Assembly (NCBI RefSeq): GCF_900106745.1 | Contig: NZ_FNNV01000017.1 | Coordinates: 115,227-179,226 of the forward strand | Length of the DNA stretch: 64,000 nucleotides | Source: Paenibacillus sp. CF384 | Lineage (GTDB): Bacteria > Bacillota > Bacilli > Paenibacillales > Paenibacillaceae | Direction of reading: 5' to 3' | Shown here: positions 16,648 through 24,105 of the stretch, one piece after another | How positions within the stretch are numbered: the stretch's first letter is position 1 | Layout of the letters: every line of letters begins with the position of its first letter | Translations under genes and position numbers: made by a program | Notes under the pieces: model-generated | What the model saw: the letters and a program-made list of their open reading frames with translations, nothing else | Databases searched by the model: none | Told to the model about the DNA's origin: nothing

Positions 16648-17760
16648 CTATGCGTCTAGTTGGTTATATTTTAAGCCAAGTGGCAGTGGTGCCGGAACTT
16701 CGCATGGTGCTGTAACCGCAATATGTTTGCCACTCTCCGCGCTGTCGAGTATCCCAATTGTAATATCCAGCACGTGACGGGACAGCTCTCCGCTTGCACG
16801 ATGTGCTCTGCCGGATTGAATCGCATACGCCATGTCGGCTACGCCGATGCCACGGCTGTTCTTCGAGAAACCGTGGGAATACGGGAACTCTTTCACCGTA
16901 CCGTTTGCTTGCTGCAGCGTAATCGCCCCATCAAACATGTTCGGATCGTTTACGACCAGGTTGCCTTCCGTACCGTAAATCTCCAGGCGCGGCGTGTAGC
17001 CGAAGCTCTCTTTGCCGACTTGCAGCGTTGCGGATACCCCGTTATCAAACTCCAGCAAGGCCGAAACATGCATAGGCGCTGTAACCGGCACCGTCTCGCC
17101 AAAACGAGGCGATTTCGGATTCGTCACCGTAAACTCGCGGTTCACATTGCCTACGGAGCCGGACACTTTGCGAACCGGTCCAAGCAAATTAACAAACGCC
17201 GTCAAGTAGTATGGCGCCATATCAAAAAGCGGATCCCAGCCGGTTTGCAGGTAGTTGTGGAATTGCGGATGCATCGCTTCGTAAGCGTTACCCATAATGA
17301 TTAAGCCGCTTGCCGCATAAGGCGTACCGATCCAGCCATCTTCGATCAGCTTGCGAGCGGTTTGAAGCCCTGCACCAAGGAATGTATCCGGCGCGATTCC
17401 GACACGGAGCCCTTTTTCACGAGCCAGGTCTAGGACACGGTCGGCATCTTCACGCGTTAACGCGAACGGCTTTTCGGCATATACATGCTTACCGGCATGC
17501 AGGATTTGCAAGTTTACTTCCGTATGAACAGTCGGGGATGTTAAGTTAATGACGATTTCGACCTCGGGCATGGCCAGCAGTTCTTCAACCGAGCACGCCT
17601 TGGGAATGTTGAACTCTTCTGCACGCTTCTGCGCTGACTCTACGAACAGATCCGCGATGGCTACAACTTCAAGAACACCGCTGAAGCTGCCTGTGCAGTT
17701 CTCCAGATAAATGCTGCTGATTGCGCCACAGCCAATGATACCTACTTTCGTTTTACGCAT
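16648..17760 (-). CDS. Gfo/Idh/MocA family oxidoreductase
   Basis: A 370-residue NAD(P)-dependent dehydrogenase: GIIGCGAISSIYL at the N-terminus (Rossmann), YAEKPFALTREDAD with the catalytic lysine near residue 97, and the substrate-domain signature FDMAPYYLTAFVNLLGPV. It is the first gene of the minus-strand group 17760-12789, with AAGGTGG before the ATG. Paired, non-identical Gfo/Idh/MocA genes followed by sugar isomerases usually mean oxidation and re-reduction of a sugar or cyclitol via a keto intermediate. It shares little beyond family motifs with the neighbour at 15560. Confidence 0.88.
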   Translation of the reverse strand: MRKTKVGIIGCGAISSIYLENCTGSFSGVLEVVAIADLFVESAQKRAEEFNIPKACSVEELLAMPEVEIVINLTSPTVHTEVNLQILHAGKHVYAEKPFALTREDADRVLDLAREKGLRVGIAPDTFLGAGLQTARKLIEDGWIGTPYAASGLIIMGNAYEAMHPQFHNYLQTGWDPLFDMAPYYLTAFVNLLGPVRKVSGSVGNVNREFTVTNPKSPRFGETVPVTAPMHVSALLEFDNGVSATLQVGKESFGYTPRLEIYGTEGNLVVNDPNMFDGAITLQQANGTVKEFPYSHGFSKNSRGIGVADMAYAIQSGRAHRASGELSRHVLDITIGILDSAESGKHIAVTAPCEVPAPLPLGLKYNQLDA

Positions 17761-17990
17761 ACGTCCACCTTTCCTGATCGAACACCATAAGGTTTATTAG
17801 AATAAACTTGCTTCCCTCTTGAACTTCTCTCTATAATGCCGTATCTCCTGCTTTCTTTCCAGTCTAAAATTTGGGGGATTCGCGTTCACATTTATTTTCA
17901 CGGTTCTACTATGGTAAAGTTTGAATTAGCAATGTAGAGAACAATTCGGAAAAATCGCATCTGGCGGAATGAGCGCCTACGGGAGGCAGA

Positions 17991-18836
17991 ATGATGATTG
18001 AGCGTAGTTTTCAGCTGCAGTGCGAAGATGGTACCGTTCGTTATGCTTGTGAATGGATGCCCGAGGATCGGCAGCTCGTTCGAGCCGTAATATGCCTCAT
18101 CCACGGAATGGGTGAGCATATCGGGCGTTATGAGCATGTTGCTGAAATGTTTACGGCAGCCGGGTATGCAGTCTACGGCTTCGATCAGGTAGGACATGGG
18201 AAGAACGAGGGCAAACGCGGGCACACGCCTACGTATGATGCACTGCTGGACGGCGTCGATTCGATGCTGATTGCGGCCAAAGAGAGCTTTCCGGATACGC
18301 CGGTTTTCCTATACGGGCATAGCATGGGCGGCAACGTTACGCTGAACTACTCGCTCCGGCGGAAACCGGAGGTTAACGGGGTTATCGTCACAGGGCCATG
18401 GCTAATGCTGGCCTTCAACCCGCCCCCGGTCCAAGTCATGATCGCGCGGGTGGTGAATCGCCTATTTCCGTCTTATTCGAATAATAGACCTATGAACGGC
18501 GACCATTTGACTTCTGATCCGATTATGATCAAACGGTACCAAGAGGATCCGCTTGGCCATGGCTCCATCACCGCTCGCTTCTTCCTCAGCGTGCAAACTG
18601 CCGGGGTGTGGGCTTTAAAACATGCTGCCGAGTGGCGCTTGCCGCTGCTGCTCATGCATGGTGGGAGCGACAAAGTAACTTCTATTAAAGCTAGTCGGCA
18701 GTTCGCCGACTCTGCCGGTGCGCCATGCACCTTCATCGAGTGGCCCAGTCTCAAGCACGAGCTCCACAACGAGCTCGACCGCGATGACGTATTCGACACG
18801 GTGAAGGAATGGCTGGCGAAGCAGCTTGGGGAGTAG
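17991..18836 (+). CDS. Alpha/beta hydrolase, monoacylglycerol lipase-like
   Basis: A 281-residue serine hydrolase of the lysophospholipase/monoglyceride lipase group. The oxyanion motif LIHGMGEHIGRY is at residues 37-48, the nucleophile elbow GHSMGG at 109-114 (Ser111), the acidic residue in HGGSDKVTS and the catalytic histidine in LKHELHNE near the C-terminus; the lid region is proline-rich. It has no signal peptide, so it acts in the cytoplasm on an ester or lipid. GGGAGG precedes the tandem ATG ATG. It is the only plus-strand gene between the isomerase cluster and the repeats, and there is no clear terminator after it. Confidence 0.9.
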   Translation: MMIERSFQLQCEDGTVRYACEWMPEDRQLVRAVICLIHGMGEHIGRYEHVAEMFTAAGYAVYGFDQVGHGKNEGKRGHTPTYDALLDGVDSMLIAAKESFPDTPVFLYGHSMGGNVTLNYSLRRKPEVNGVIVTGPWLMLAFNPPPVQVMIARVVNRLFPSYSNNRPMNGDHLTSDPIMIKRYQEDPLGHGSITARFFLSVQTAGVWALKHAAEWRLPLLLMHGGSDKVTSIKASRQFADSAGAPCTFIEWPSLKHELHNELDRDDVFDTVKEWLAKQLGE

Positions 18837-18962
18837 CTCGCGCGAGGCGTGAGCGATGGCTGCGCTTGCCGCGAGGTGCAGGGCGCGAGCGATGGTGGCG
18901 CTTGGCGCGGCGCGGGCGATGGGGGAGCTTGCCGCAAGGTGCGGGGGCGGACGCCCCTAGCT
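18837..18962. other. GC-rich low-complexity spacer after the hydrolase stop
   Basis: About 125 bp of G/C-rich quasi-repeats (GCGCGAGCGATGG, GCGATGGGGGAGC) directly after the stop codon. The composition resembles the region 63500-63730. No gene, hairpin terminator or clear period is visible. Confidence 0.6.
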
Positions 18963-18969
18963 CGGCGCT

Positions 18970-19350
18970 GGCGTTTTGAAGCTGAGAGGCCGGTTTTACG
19001 ACTCTCAGCTTCTTTTTGCGGCGGTTTCGCCGGCGAGAGTCGCGTTTTGCGACTCTCACGCTCCGGCGCGAGCGGGATCTTGGGGTTTGAGATGCTGAGA
19101 GTTGGGTTTTACGACTCTCAGCTTCTTTTTGCGGCGGTTTCGCCGGTGAGAGCGGGATCATGGGTGTTTCGATGCTGAGAGTCGGGTTTCGCGACGCTCA
19201 GCTTCTTTTTGCGGCGGTTTCGCCGGCGAGAGTCGCGTTTTGCGACTCTCACGCTCCGGCGCGAGCGGGATCTTGAGGTTTGCGATGCTGAGAGGCGGGT
19301 TTTACGACTCTCGGCTTCTTTTGGCGGAGATTTCACCGATGATAGTCACT
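18970..19350. repeat. 113-bp hairpin array (copy 2, inverted relative to copy 1)
   Basis: Hairpin arms (CTGAGAG or GCGAGAG type) begin at 18982, 19033, 19095, 19146, 19175, 19226, 19288 and 19339: steps of 51, 62, 51, 29, 51, 62, 51. The 29-bp step is a unit missing 33 bp. The loops are T-rich on the plus strand (TTTTACGA, GTTTTGC), whereas copy 1 is A-rich, so the orientation is opposite. Confidence 0.92.
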
Positions 19351-19390
19351 TTTTGCAACTCTTAGCCTCATTCTCGGCGAAGACAATCAT

Positions 19391-20000
19391 CCGAGAGAGG
19401 TTACTCAAATGGTTGCGTGTGCTGTAAGAGAAATAGCCGCTTAACTTGCCACTTTGGGGTTGTTTTCCACACTTTTAGCGTATATACCGCTTATGGCGGT
19501 AGAGATCATGCGAGAGAGGTTACTCAAGTGCGGTTGCGTGTGCTGTAAGAGAAATAGCCGCTTAACTTGCCACTTTCGGGCCGTTTTCCACACTTTTAGC
19601 GGATATACCGCTTATGGCGGTGGAGATCATGCGAGAGAGGTTACTCAAGTGCGGTTGCGTGTGCTGTAAGAGAAATAGCCGCTTAACTTGCCACTTTGGG
19701 GTTGTTTTCCACACTTTTAGCGGATATACCGCTTATGGCGGTAGAGATCATCCGAGTGAGGTTACTCAAGTGCGGTTATGTGTACTGTAAGAGAAATAGC
19801 CGCTTAACTTGCAATTTGAAGCTGTTTTCCACACTTTCAGCGGATATACCGCTTATGGCGGTGGAGATCATCCGAGAAAGGTTACTCAAGTGCGGTTGCG
19901 TGTGCTGTAAGAGAAATAGCCGCTTAACTTGCCACTTTCGGGTTGTTTTCCACACTTATAACGGATATACCGCTTATGGCGGTGGAGATCACGTACGGAA
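19391..20000. repeat. 121-bp hairpin array (copy 2, inverted relative to copy 1)
   Basis: Five units, with the marker TTACTCAA at 19401, 19520, 19641, 19762 and 19882. Each unit holds two hairpins (TAAGAG-AAATAGC-CGCTTA and TAGCGG-ATAT-ACCGCTTA) 51 bp apart in the unit measured (19546 and 19597), with 70 bp to the next. Read in reverse complement, it matches the TTAAGCGGCTATTTC hairpin family of the array at 5671-6083. Open frames across it are by-products of the repeats. Confidence 0.92.
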
Positions 20001-20072
20001 TGCCGCTTTTCTTCGGATACAGGCACTTTTTATCGGCTTCCCCGCACGAGTGCCGCGCCTCGCACCACAACA

Positions 20073-20121
20073 AAAAAAGTCGAGACCAAGCTGCACCGCC
20101 CAGCCTGTTCTCGACTTTTTC
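20073..20121. terminator. Bidirectional terminator downstream of the TrpXYZ-like ABC operon
   Basis: Arms AAAAAGTCGAGA and TCTCGACTTTTT enclose a 23-nt loop; A and T runs on both sides make it functional in either direction. Confidence 0.85.
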
Positions 20122-20122
20122 T

Positions 20123-20917
20123 CTATCCTAGGACGATCCGATCGTCCGCCAGCTGGCGGCCGCTGATCTGCTCGAATTCGCCGAGCAGCTGCGGGACCGT
20201 CAGGTCGCGTTTGCGTGATTCCGGAATGTCCAGAATGATGCGACCCTTGTCCATCATGATCAAGCGATTGCCGAGGCGAATCGCCTGCTCCATGTTGTGC
20301 GTGACCATGAGCGTCGTCAGCTTCATCTCGCGGACGATCTCTTCGGTTAGCACCGTGATGAGCTCCGCGCGCGCCGGATCTAGCGCTGCCGTATGTTCAT
20401 CCAGCAGCAAAATTTGCGGCTTCGTGAACGTCGCCATCAGCAGGCTGAGCGCCTGGCGCTCGCCGCCGGACAGCAGACCGACCTTCGCGCTCATCCGTTC
20501 CTCGAGGCGAATGCCCAAGCGCTGTAGCTGCTCGTGGAACAGCTTGCGCTTCGCCTTGCTCGATCCCCAGCTGAGCCCCCGCTTCTTGCCGCGCATATAG
20601 GCCATCGACAAGTTCTCCTCGATCGACATCGTCGGAGCGGTACCTGCCATCGGGTCTTGGAAGACGCGCCCGATCCAGCGGCTGCGCTCATGCTCCGGCA
20701 GATGGTGAATCGCTTTGCCGTCGATGAGAACCTCGCCGATATCCGGCTTCATGACACCGGATATGATATTCATCAGCGTCGATTTACCCGCGCCGTTGCT
20801 GCCAATTACCGTGACGAAATCGCCGGGATTCAGCTTCAGCTGAATGTTCATCAGTGCGATTTTCTCATCCGGCGTTCCGGGATTAAATAACTTAGATACT
20901 TGTGCAATTTCCAGCAT
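20123..20917 (-). CDS. ABC transporter ATP-binding protein (TrpXYZ/branched-chain-like importer)
   Basis: A 264-residue ATPase subunit: Walker A GSNGAGKST (residues 39-47), Q-loop FQDPMAGTAPTMS, signature LLSGGERQALSLL, Walker B ILLLDEHTAALD and the switch histidine in VTHNMEQA. It powers import together with the permease and binding protein encoded upstream. Its ATG at 20917 lies one base after the permease stop (TAACATG), with GGGAGG upstream inside the permease gene, so the pair is translationally coupled; the longer reading from 20956 is rejected. The system belongs to the group that includes streptococcal TrpXYZ; the cargo is unknown. Confidence 0.92.
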   Translation of the reverse strand: MLEIAQVSKLFNPGTPDEKIALMNIQLKLNPGDFVTVIGSNGAGKSTLMNIISGVMKPDIGEVLIDGKAIHHLPEHERSRWIGRVFQDPMAGTAPTMSIEENLSMAYMRGKKRGLSWGSSKAKRKLFHEQLQRLGIRLEERMSAKVGLLSGGERQALSLLMATFTKPQILLLDEHTAALDPARAELITVLTEEIVREMKLTTLMVTHNMEQAIRLGNRLIMMDKGRIILDIPESRKRDLTVPQLLGEFEQISGRQLADDRIVLG

Positions 20918-20918
20918 G

Positions 20919-21848
20919 TTAAGCTCGACCTCCCTTACTGCCAGCCGCAGCCGCAACGAGCAGCTCCTGGGTTCGTTTACGGGCCAAAGCCTTCTGCTTC
21001 ATCGAGCGCCGAACGGTCGGGATGACCAGCGCAGCGACTACGATTAGCGCCGTAATCATTTTCAAATCAGAGGCATCGAAGAACTCAACGCGCAGCGCAA
21101 GCGCGTAGATAATCCGGTACACGATGGAGCCGAGAACGGCTGCCAATGTGGCTTGAAACACGGTGCGGAAGCCGAAGATCGCCTCCCCGATAATAACCGA
21201 AGCAAGTCCCAGTACGATCGTGCCGACCCCCATGGACATATCCGCAAAACCCGACTCCTGAGCGATTAACGCACCGGATAGCGCAACAAGTCCGTTCGAT
21301 AGACTTACGCCGATGATTTTGGTCGTATCCGTGTTGGCACCGAGGCTGCGAATCATGCGGGCATTATCACCGGTTGCACGAAGCGCAAGGCCCACATCCG
21401 TGTGAAGAAACCCATCCAGCAGCAACTTAACGAACAGCACAAGGACAGCAAGAACCGGGATGTACACCCAGCTATTATCTGAAATTGCGGAGAACAACGT
21501 GTCTGTATTCACAAGCGAAATATTCGGCTTACCCATAATCCGCAGATTAATGGAGTAGAGCGCGATCATCATGAGAATACCGGCGAGAAGTCCATTGATT
21601 TTGCCTTTTGTATGAAGAAGGCCCGTAATCGCACCTGCTGCCAACCCGCAGATAAATGCACAGATGGTTGAAATCCACGGCTCATAGCCATGCGTAATCA
21701 TGATCGCCGCAACAGCGCCGCCTGTCGTGTAACTGCCGTCAACAGTCAAATCGGGAAAATCGAGTATGCGGAACGTGATGTAGACGCCGATCGCCATTAA
21801 TGCATACAGCAGACCCAGCTCTACCGCTCCGATCATTGATCCTAGCAT
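20919..21848 (-). CDS. ABC transporter permease (TrpXYZ/branched-chain-like importer)
   Basis: A 310-residue membrane protein with about 8-9 hydrophobic segments and the family signature FPDLTVDGSYTTGGAVAA near the N-terminus and LVALSGALIAQESGFADMS in the cytoplasmic coupling region. The ATG at 21848 has AAGGAGG eight bases upstream; the 18 extra upstream residues are not used. It forms the transmembrane channel and couples to the ATPase encoded immediately downstream. The cassette order binding protein-permease-ATPase is typical. Confidence 0.9.
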   Translation of the reverse strand: MLGSMIGAVELGLLYALMAIGVYITFRILDFPDLTVDGSYTTGGAVAAIMITHGYEPWISTICAFICGLAAGAITGLLHTKGKINGLLAGILMMIALYSINLRIMGKPNISLVNTDTLFSAISDNSWVYIPVLAVLVLFVKLLLDGFLHTDVGLALRATGDNARMIRSLGANTDTTKIIGVSLSNGLVALSGALIAQESGFADMSMGVGTIVLGLASVIIGEAIFGFRTVFQATLAAVLGSIVYRIIYALALRVEFFDASDLKMITALIVVAALVIPTVRRSMKQKALARKRTQELLVAAAAGSKGGRA

Positions 21849-21914
21849 CGTAATAGCCTCCTTAATAAAATAAAAAAGGAGCGAGCGACAGGAACCGCCC
21901 ACTCCGATTTTGCC

Positions 21915-22946
21915 CTACTTAATGATGTTGTTGTCTTGATCTTTCACTTCGCTCTTCATCTCGTCTGATACCGTGATGCCTTGCGCTTCAGCGGCTTTCA
22001 GGTTAAGGATAAGATCCAGCTTCTCCGGCACAGTCACTTTCATGTCAGCCGGTTTCTTGCCGTCCTTCAAGATTTCAACAGCCATTTGACCGACTTGGTA
22101 GCCGTGGTCATAGTATTTGAAGCCTACTGTTGCAAAAGCACCCTTCTCAACTGTATCACGATCGCTCGAGAAGAACGGGATTTTGTTATCGTTAGCTACT
22201 TTAATGATAGAGTCAACACTGCTTACAACCGTGTTATCCAGTGCGATGTAAAGGGCATCCGCACGACCAACCAGCGATTCAGCCGCTTGGCTTACTTCGG
22301 AAGTTGCCGTTACAGGTGCTTTAAGCAGTTTGATGTTGTGCTCGCCAAGAGCTTTCTCAGCCAGGTCAGCCATGATAACCGCATTCGGCTCGCCTTCGTT
22401 AATGACCATACCTACTGTCTTAACGTTCGTGAATTTGCTTGCGATAAATTCCATCAGCTGCGTAATCGCTGCAGGGTTCGTATCCGATGCACCGGAAACG
22501 TTGCCGCCCGGCTTATCCAGGTTGCTGACGATCTTCGCTGCCAGCGGGTCTGTTACCGCCGCGAACAATACGGGATTTTCTTTCTCTTCTTGCACGACAG
22601 CAAGCGCCGACGGTGTTGCGATACCTAGAATGAGATCATAATCCTTGGAAGCAATCTTCTGTGCGATAGATAGATTATTGCTGGCATCCGCTTGCGCGTT
22701 ATTCATATCAACCTTCAGGTTGTCGCCTTCTGTAATACCGGCATCTTTAAGTGCAGCCAGGAAACCTTCGCGTGTTGCATCAAGCGACGGATGCTCGACA
22801 TACTGCGAGATCGCGATTGAATACGTTTTGGAGTCCGCATTGTTGCCGGAACCTGACGTGTTGTCATTTTTGGCCCCGCAGCCAGTTACCGCCACAAGTG
22901 CAGCCGCTGAGATTAGGAGAGAAGCAATCATCTTTTTCTTCACCAT
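21915..22946 (-). CDS. ABC transporter substrate-binding lipoprotein (TrpX/ABC_sub_bind type)
   Basis: A 343-residue lipoprotein: signal peptide with lipobox VTGC (Cys23), then a two-lobed type I periplasmic-binding fold with blocks LILGIATPSALAVVQ, PVLFAAVTDPLAAKIV and DALYIALDNTVVSSVDSI, characteristic of the PF04392 ABC substrate-binding group. It delivers an aromatic amino acid-like or other small ligand to the downstream permease. AAGGGG precedes the ATG, and a good sigma-A promoter lies at 23033-23062. It starts 129 bp downstream of an AraC gene on the same strand. No T-box or riboswitch is visible in the leader. Confidence 0.9.
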   Translation of the reverse strand: MVKKKMIASLLISAAALVAVTGCGAKNDNTSGSGNNADSKTYSIAISQYVEHPSLDATREGFLAALKDAGITEGDNLKVDMNNAQADASNNLSIAQKIASKDYDLILGIATPSALAVVQEEKENPVLFAAVTDPLAAKIVSNLDKPGGNVSGASDTNPAAITQLMEFIASKFTNVKTVGMVINEGEPNAVIMADLAEKALGEHNIKLLKAPVTATSEVSQAAESLVGRADALYIALDNTVVSSVDSIIKVANDNKIPFFSSDRDTVEKGAFATVGFKYYDHGYQVGQMAVEILKDGKKPADMKVTVPEKLDLILNLKAAEAQGITVSDEMKSEVKDQDNNIIK

Positions 22947-23032
22947 TATTACCCCTTTTCATCAATGTTTGTCTAGTACCCCGTTAACGCATATCTGCTT
23001 TGACTCGGAAAAGTGCCAAAGTGCTAATCCTT

Positions 23033-23062
23033 ATTTTAACGGCGAGTACACAATTTCGTCAA
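23033..23062 (-). promoter_or_regulatory. Sigma-A promoter of the TrpXYZ-like ABC operon
   Basis: Minus strand TTGACG (23057-23062), 18-bp spacer, TAAAAT (23033-23038), about 85 bp upstream of the binding-protein ATG. Confidence 0.7.
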
Positions 23063-23075
23063 TTTTTTAAACAAA

Positions 23076-23948
23076 TTAAATGGTTTTCCATTGTTTAGGA
23101 GTCGTTCCGTACGTTTTCTTGAACAATCGGATAAAATAACTCGTCTCCATCCCAAGCTGCATGGCTACCTTCTCGACACTGCCGCTCGCACCGCCAAGCT
23201 CCTCCAAGAGCTGAACCGCCCGCTTCATTCGGATGCGATTCATATATTGATTCGGTGTCATCCCATAGCTGCTTACGAATAACCTGTGAAAATGCTGCAC
23301 GGAGTAACCGGACGCTCGGGCCACATTAGCTAGAAGCAAACGTTCATTATAATGGTCATGCATGAGCTGAACACCTGCCTTCAACGCGGCATTACCGTCG
23401 CCTCCCGGCGTAACGGATTGCTTCAGCTCCATCCCGTTATGACCCCGAATAGCAGTCAATAGCAAATCATAGGCGCCAAGTGAGGCCTCCCAATAGCCGT
23501 CTTCACCACTCACGCTGATCATATGCCACAGCAGCTCGAGCTTCTCCCACAGTTCATTGAAGTTATTCGGTTCGAAAAGATAGTGCTTGTTCTGCTCAGC
23601 CACCGCTGTTGCTGCTTCGGATGATCCCATGATCATATCCAGCATCGTTTCTGCCGCTGCACCTCGAAACGCAACAAAACCAAGCTCCCACTGGCCATCG
23701 GCGATAGCCGGATAATATTCATGGCTCACATGCTCCTTCAGCAGCAATGCGCTTCCAGGCTTGAGCACGATATGTTCACCTCTATTGATGACGAATTGAC
23801 CAGTCCCTTGCCGAGTCAGAAACAGCTGATGTGTGGGAAACCCCTCGGGTCTTATCAAATGCTTCTGCTCATGGCTGCCAATGCAATAAATAGACAGCGG
23901 CAGAGGTTTATGACGTTGAGGCAATTCTGCCAGTACAAACGGGAGCAT
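23076..23948 (-). CDS. AraC family transcriptional regulator
   Basis: A 290-residue regulator with an N-terminal cupin (about 25-100, KPGSALLLKEHVSHEYYP) and a C-terminal AraC DNA-binding domain (about 190-288) containing NVARASGYSVQHFHRLFVSSYGMTP as its first helix pair region (shown here as ASGYSVQHFHRLF) and VAMQLGMETSYFIRLFKKTYG as the second (METSYFIRLFKKTYG). It is divergent from the GH42 beta-galactosidase, with 157 bp between, so it most likely controls that gene in response to a galactoside. It precedes the ABC operon on the same strand but that operon has its own promoter. Confidence 0.9.
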   Translation of the reverse strand: MLPFVLAELPQRHKPLPLSIYCIGSHEQKHLIRPEGFPTHQLFLTRQGTGQFVINRGEHIVLKPGSALLLKEHVSHEYYPAIADGQWELGFVAFRGAAAETMLDMIMGSSEAATAVAEQNKHYLFEPNNFNELWEKLELLWHMISVSGEDGYWEASLGAYDLLLTAIRGHNGMELKQSVTPGGDGNAALKAGVQLMHDHYNERLLLANVARASGYSVQHFHRLFVSSYGMTPNQYMNRIRMKRAVQLLEELGGASGSVEKVAMQLGMETSYFIRLFKKTYGTTPKQWKTI

Positions 23949-24105
23949 GCTGTCCTTCTCCTTTTATGTTCAAATTGTCCGATTTATTATTCATTTCGTT
24001 CGATGCGAATTAGTTATTAATATTCTAATATGGAGTCAATACAGACCGCAAACCAATAATCGCAATGCGAGAATTGTACGATAATGTTCAGGAGGGTTTC
24101 ATACG

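Noticed and set aside
18849..20166. Several open reading frames of 60-156 codons across the hairpin arrays
   Set aside because: They follow the repeat period, lack ribosome-binding sites and have no recognisable protein features.
22947..23075. Tryptophan T-box leader ahead of the TrpXYZ-like transporter
   Set aside because: The interval is too short and has no T-box sequence or terminator/antiterminator pair; only a sigma-A promoter is seen.
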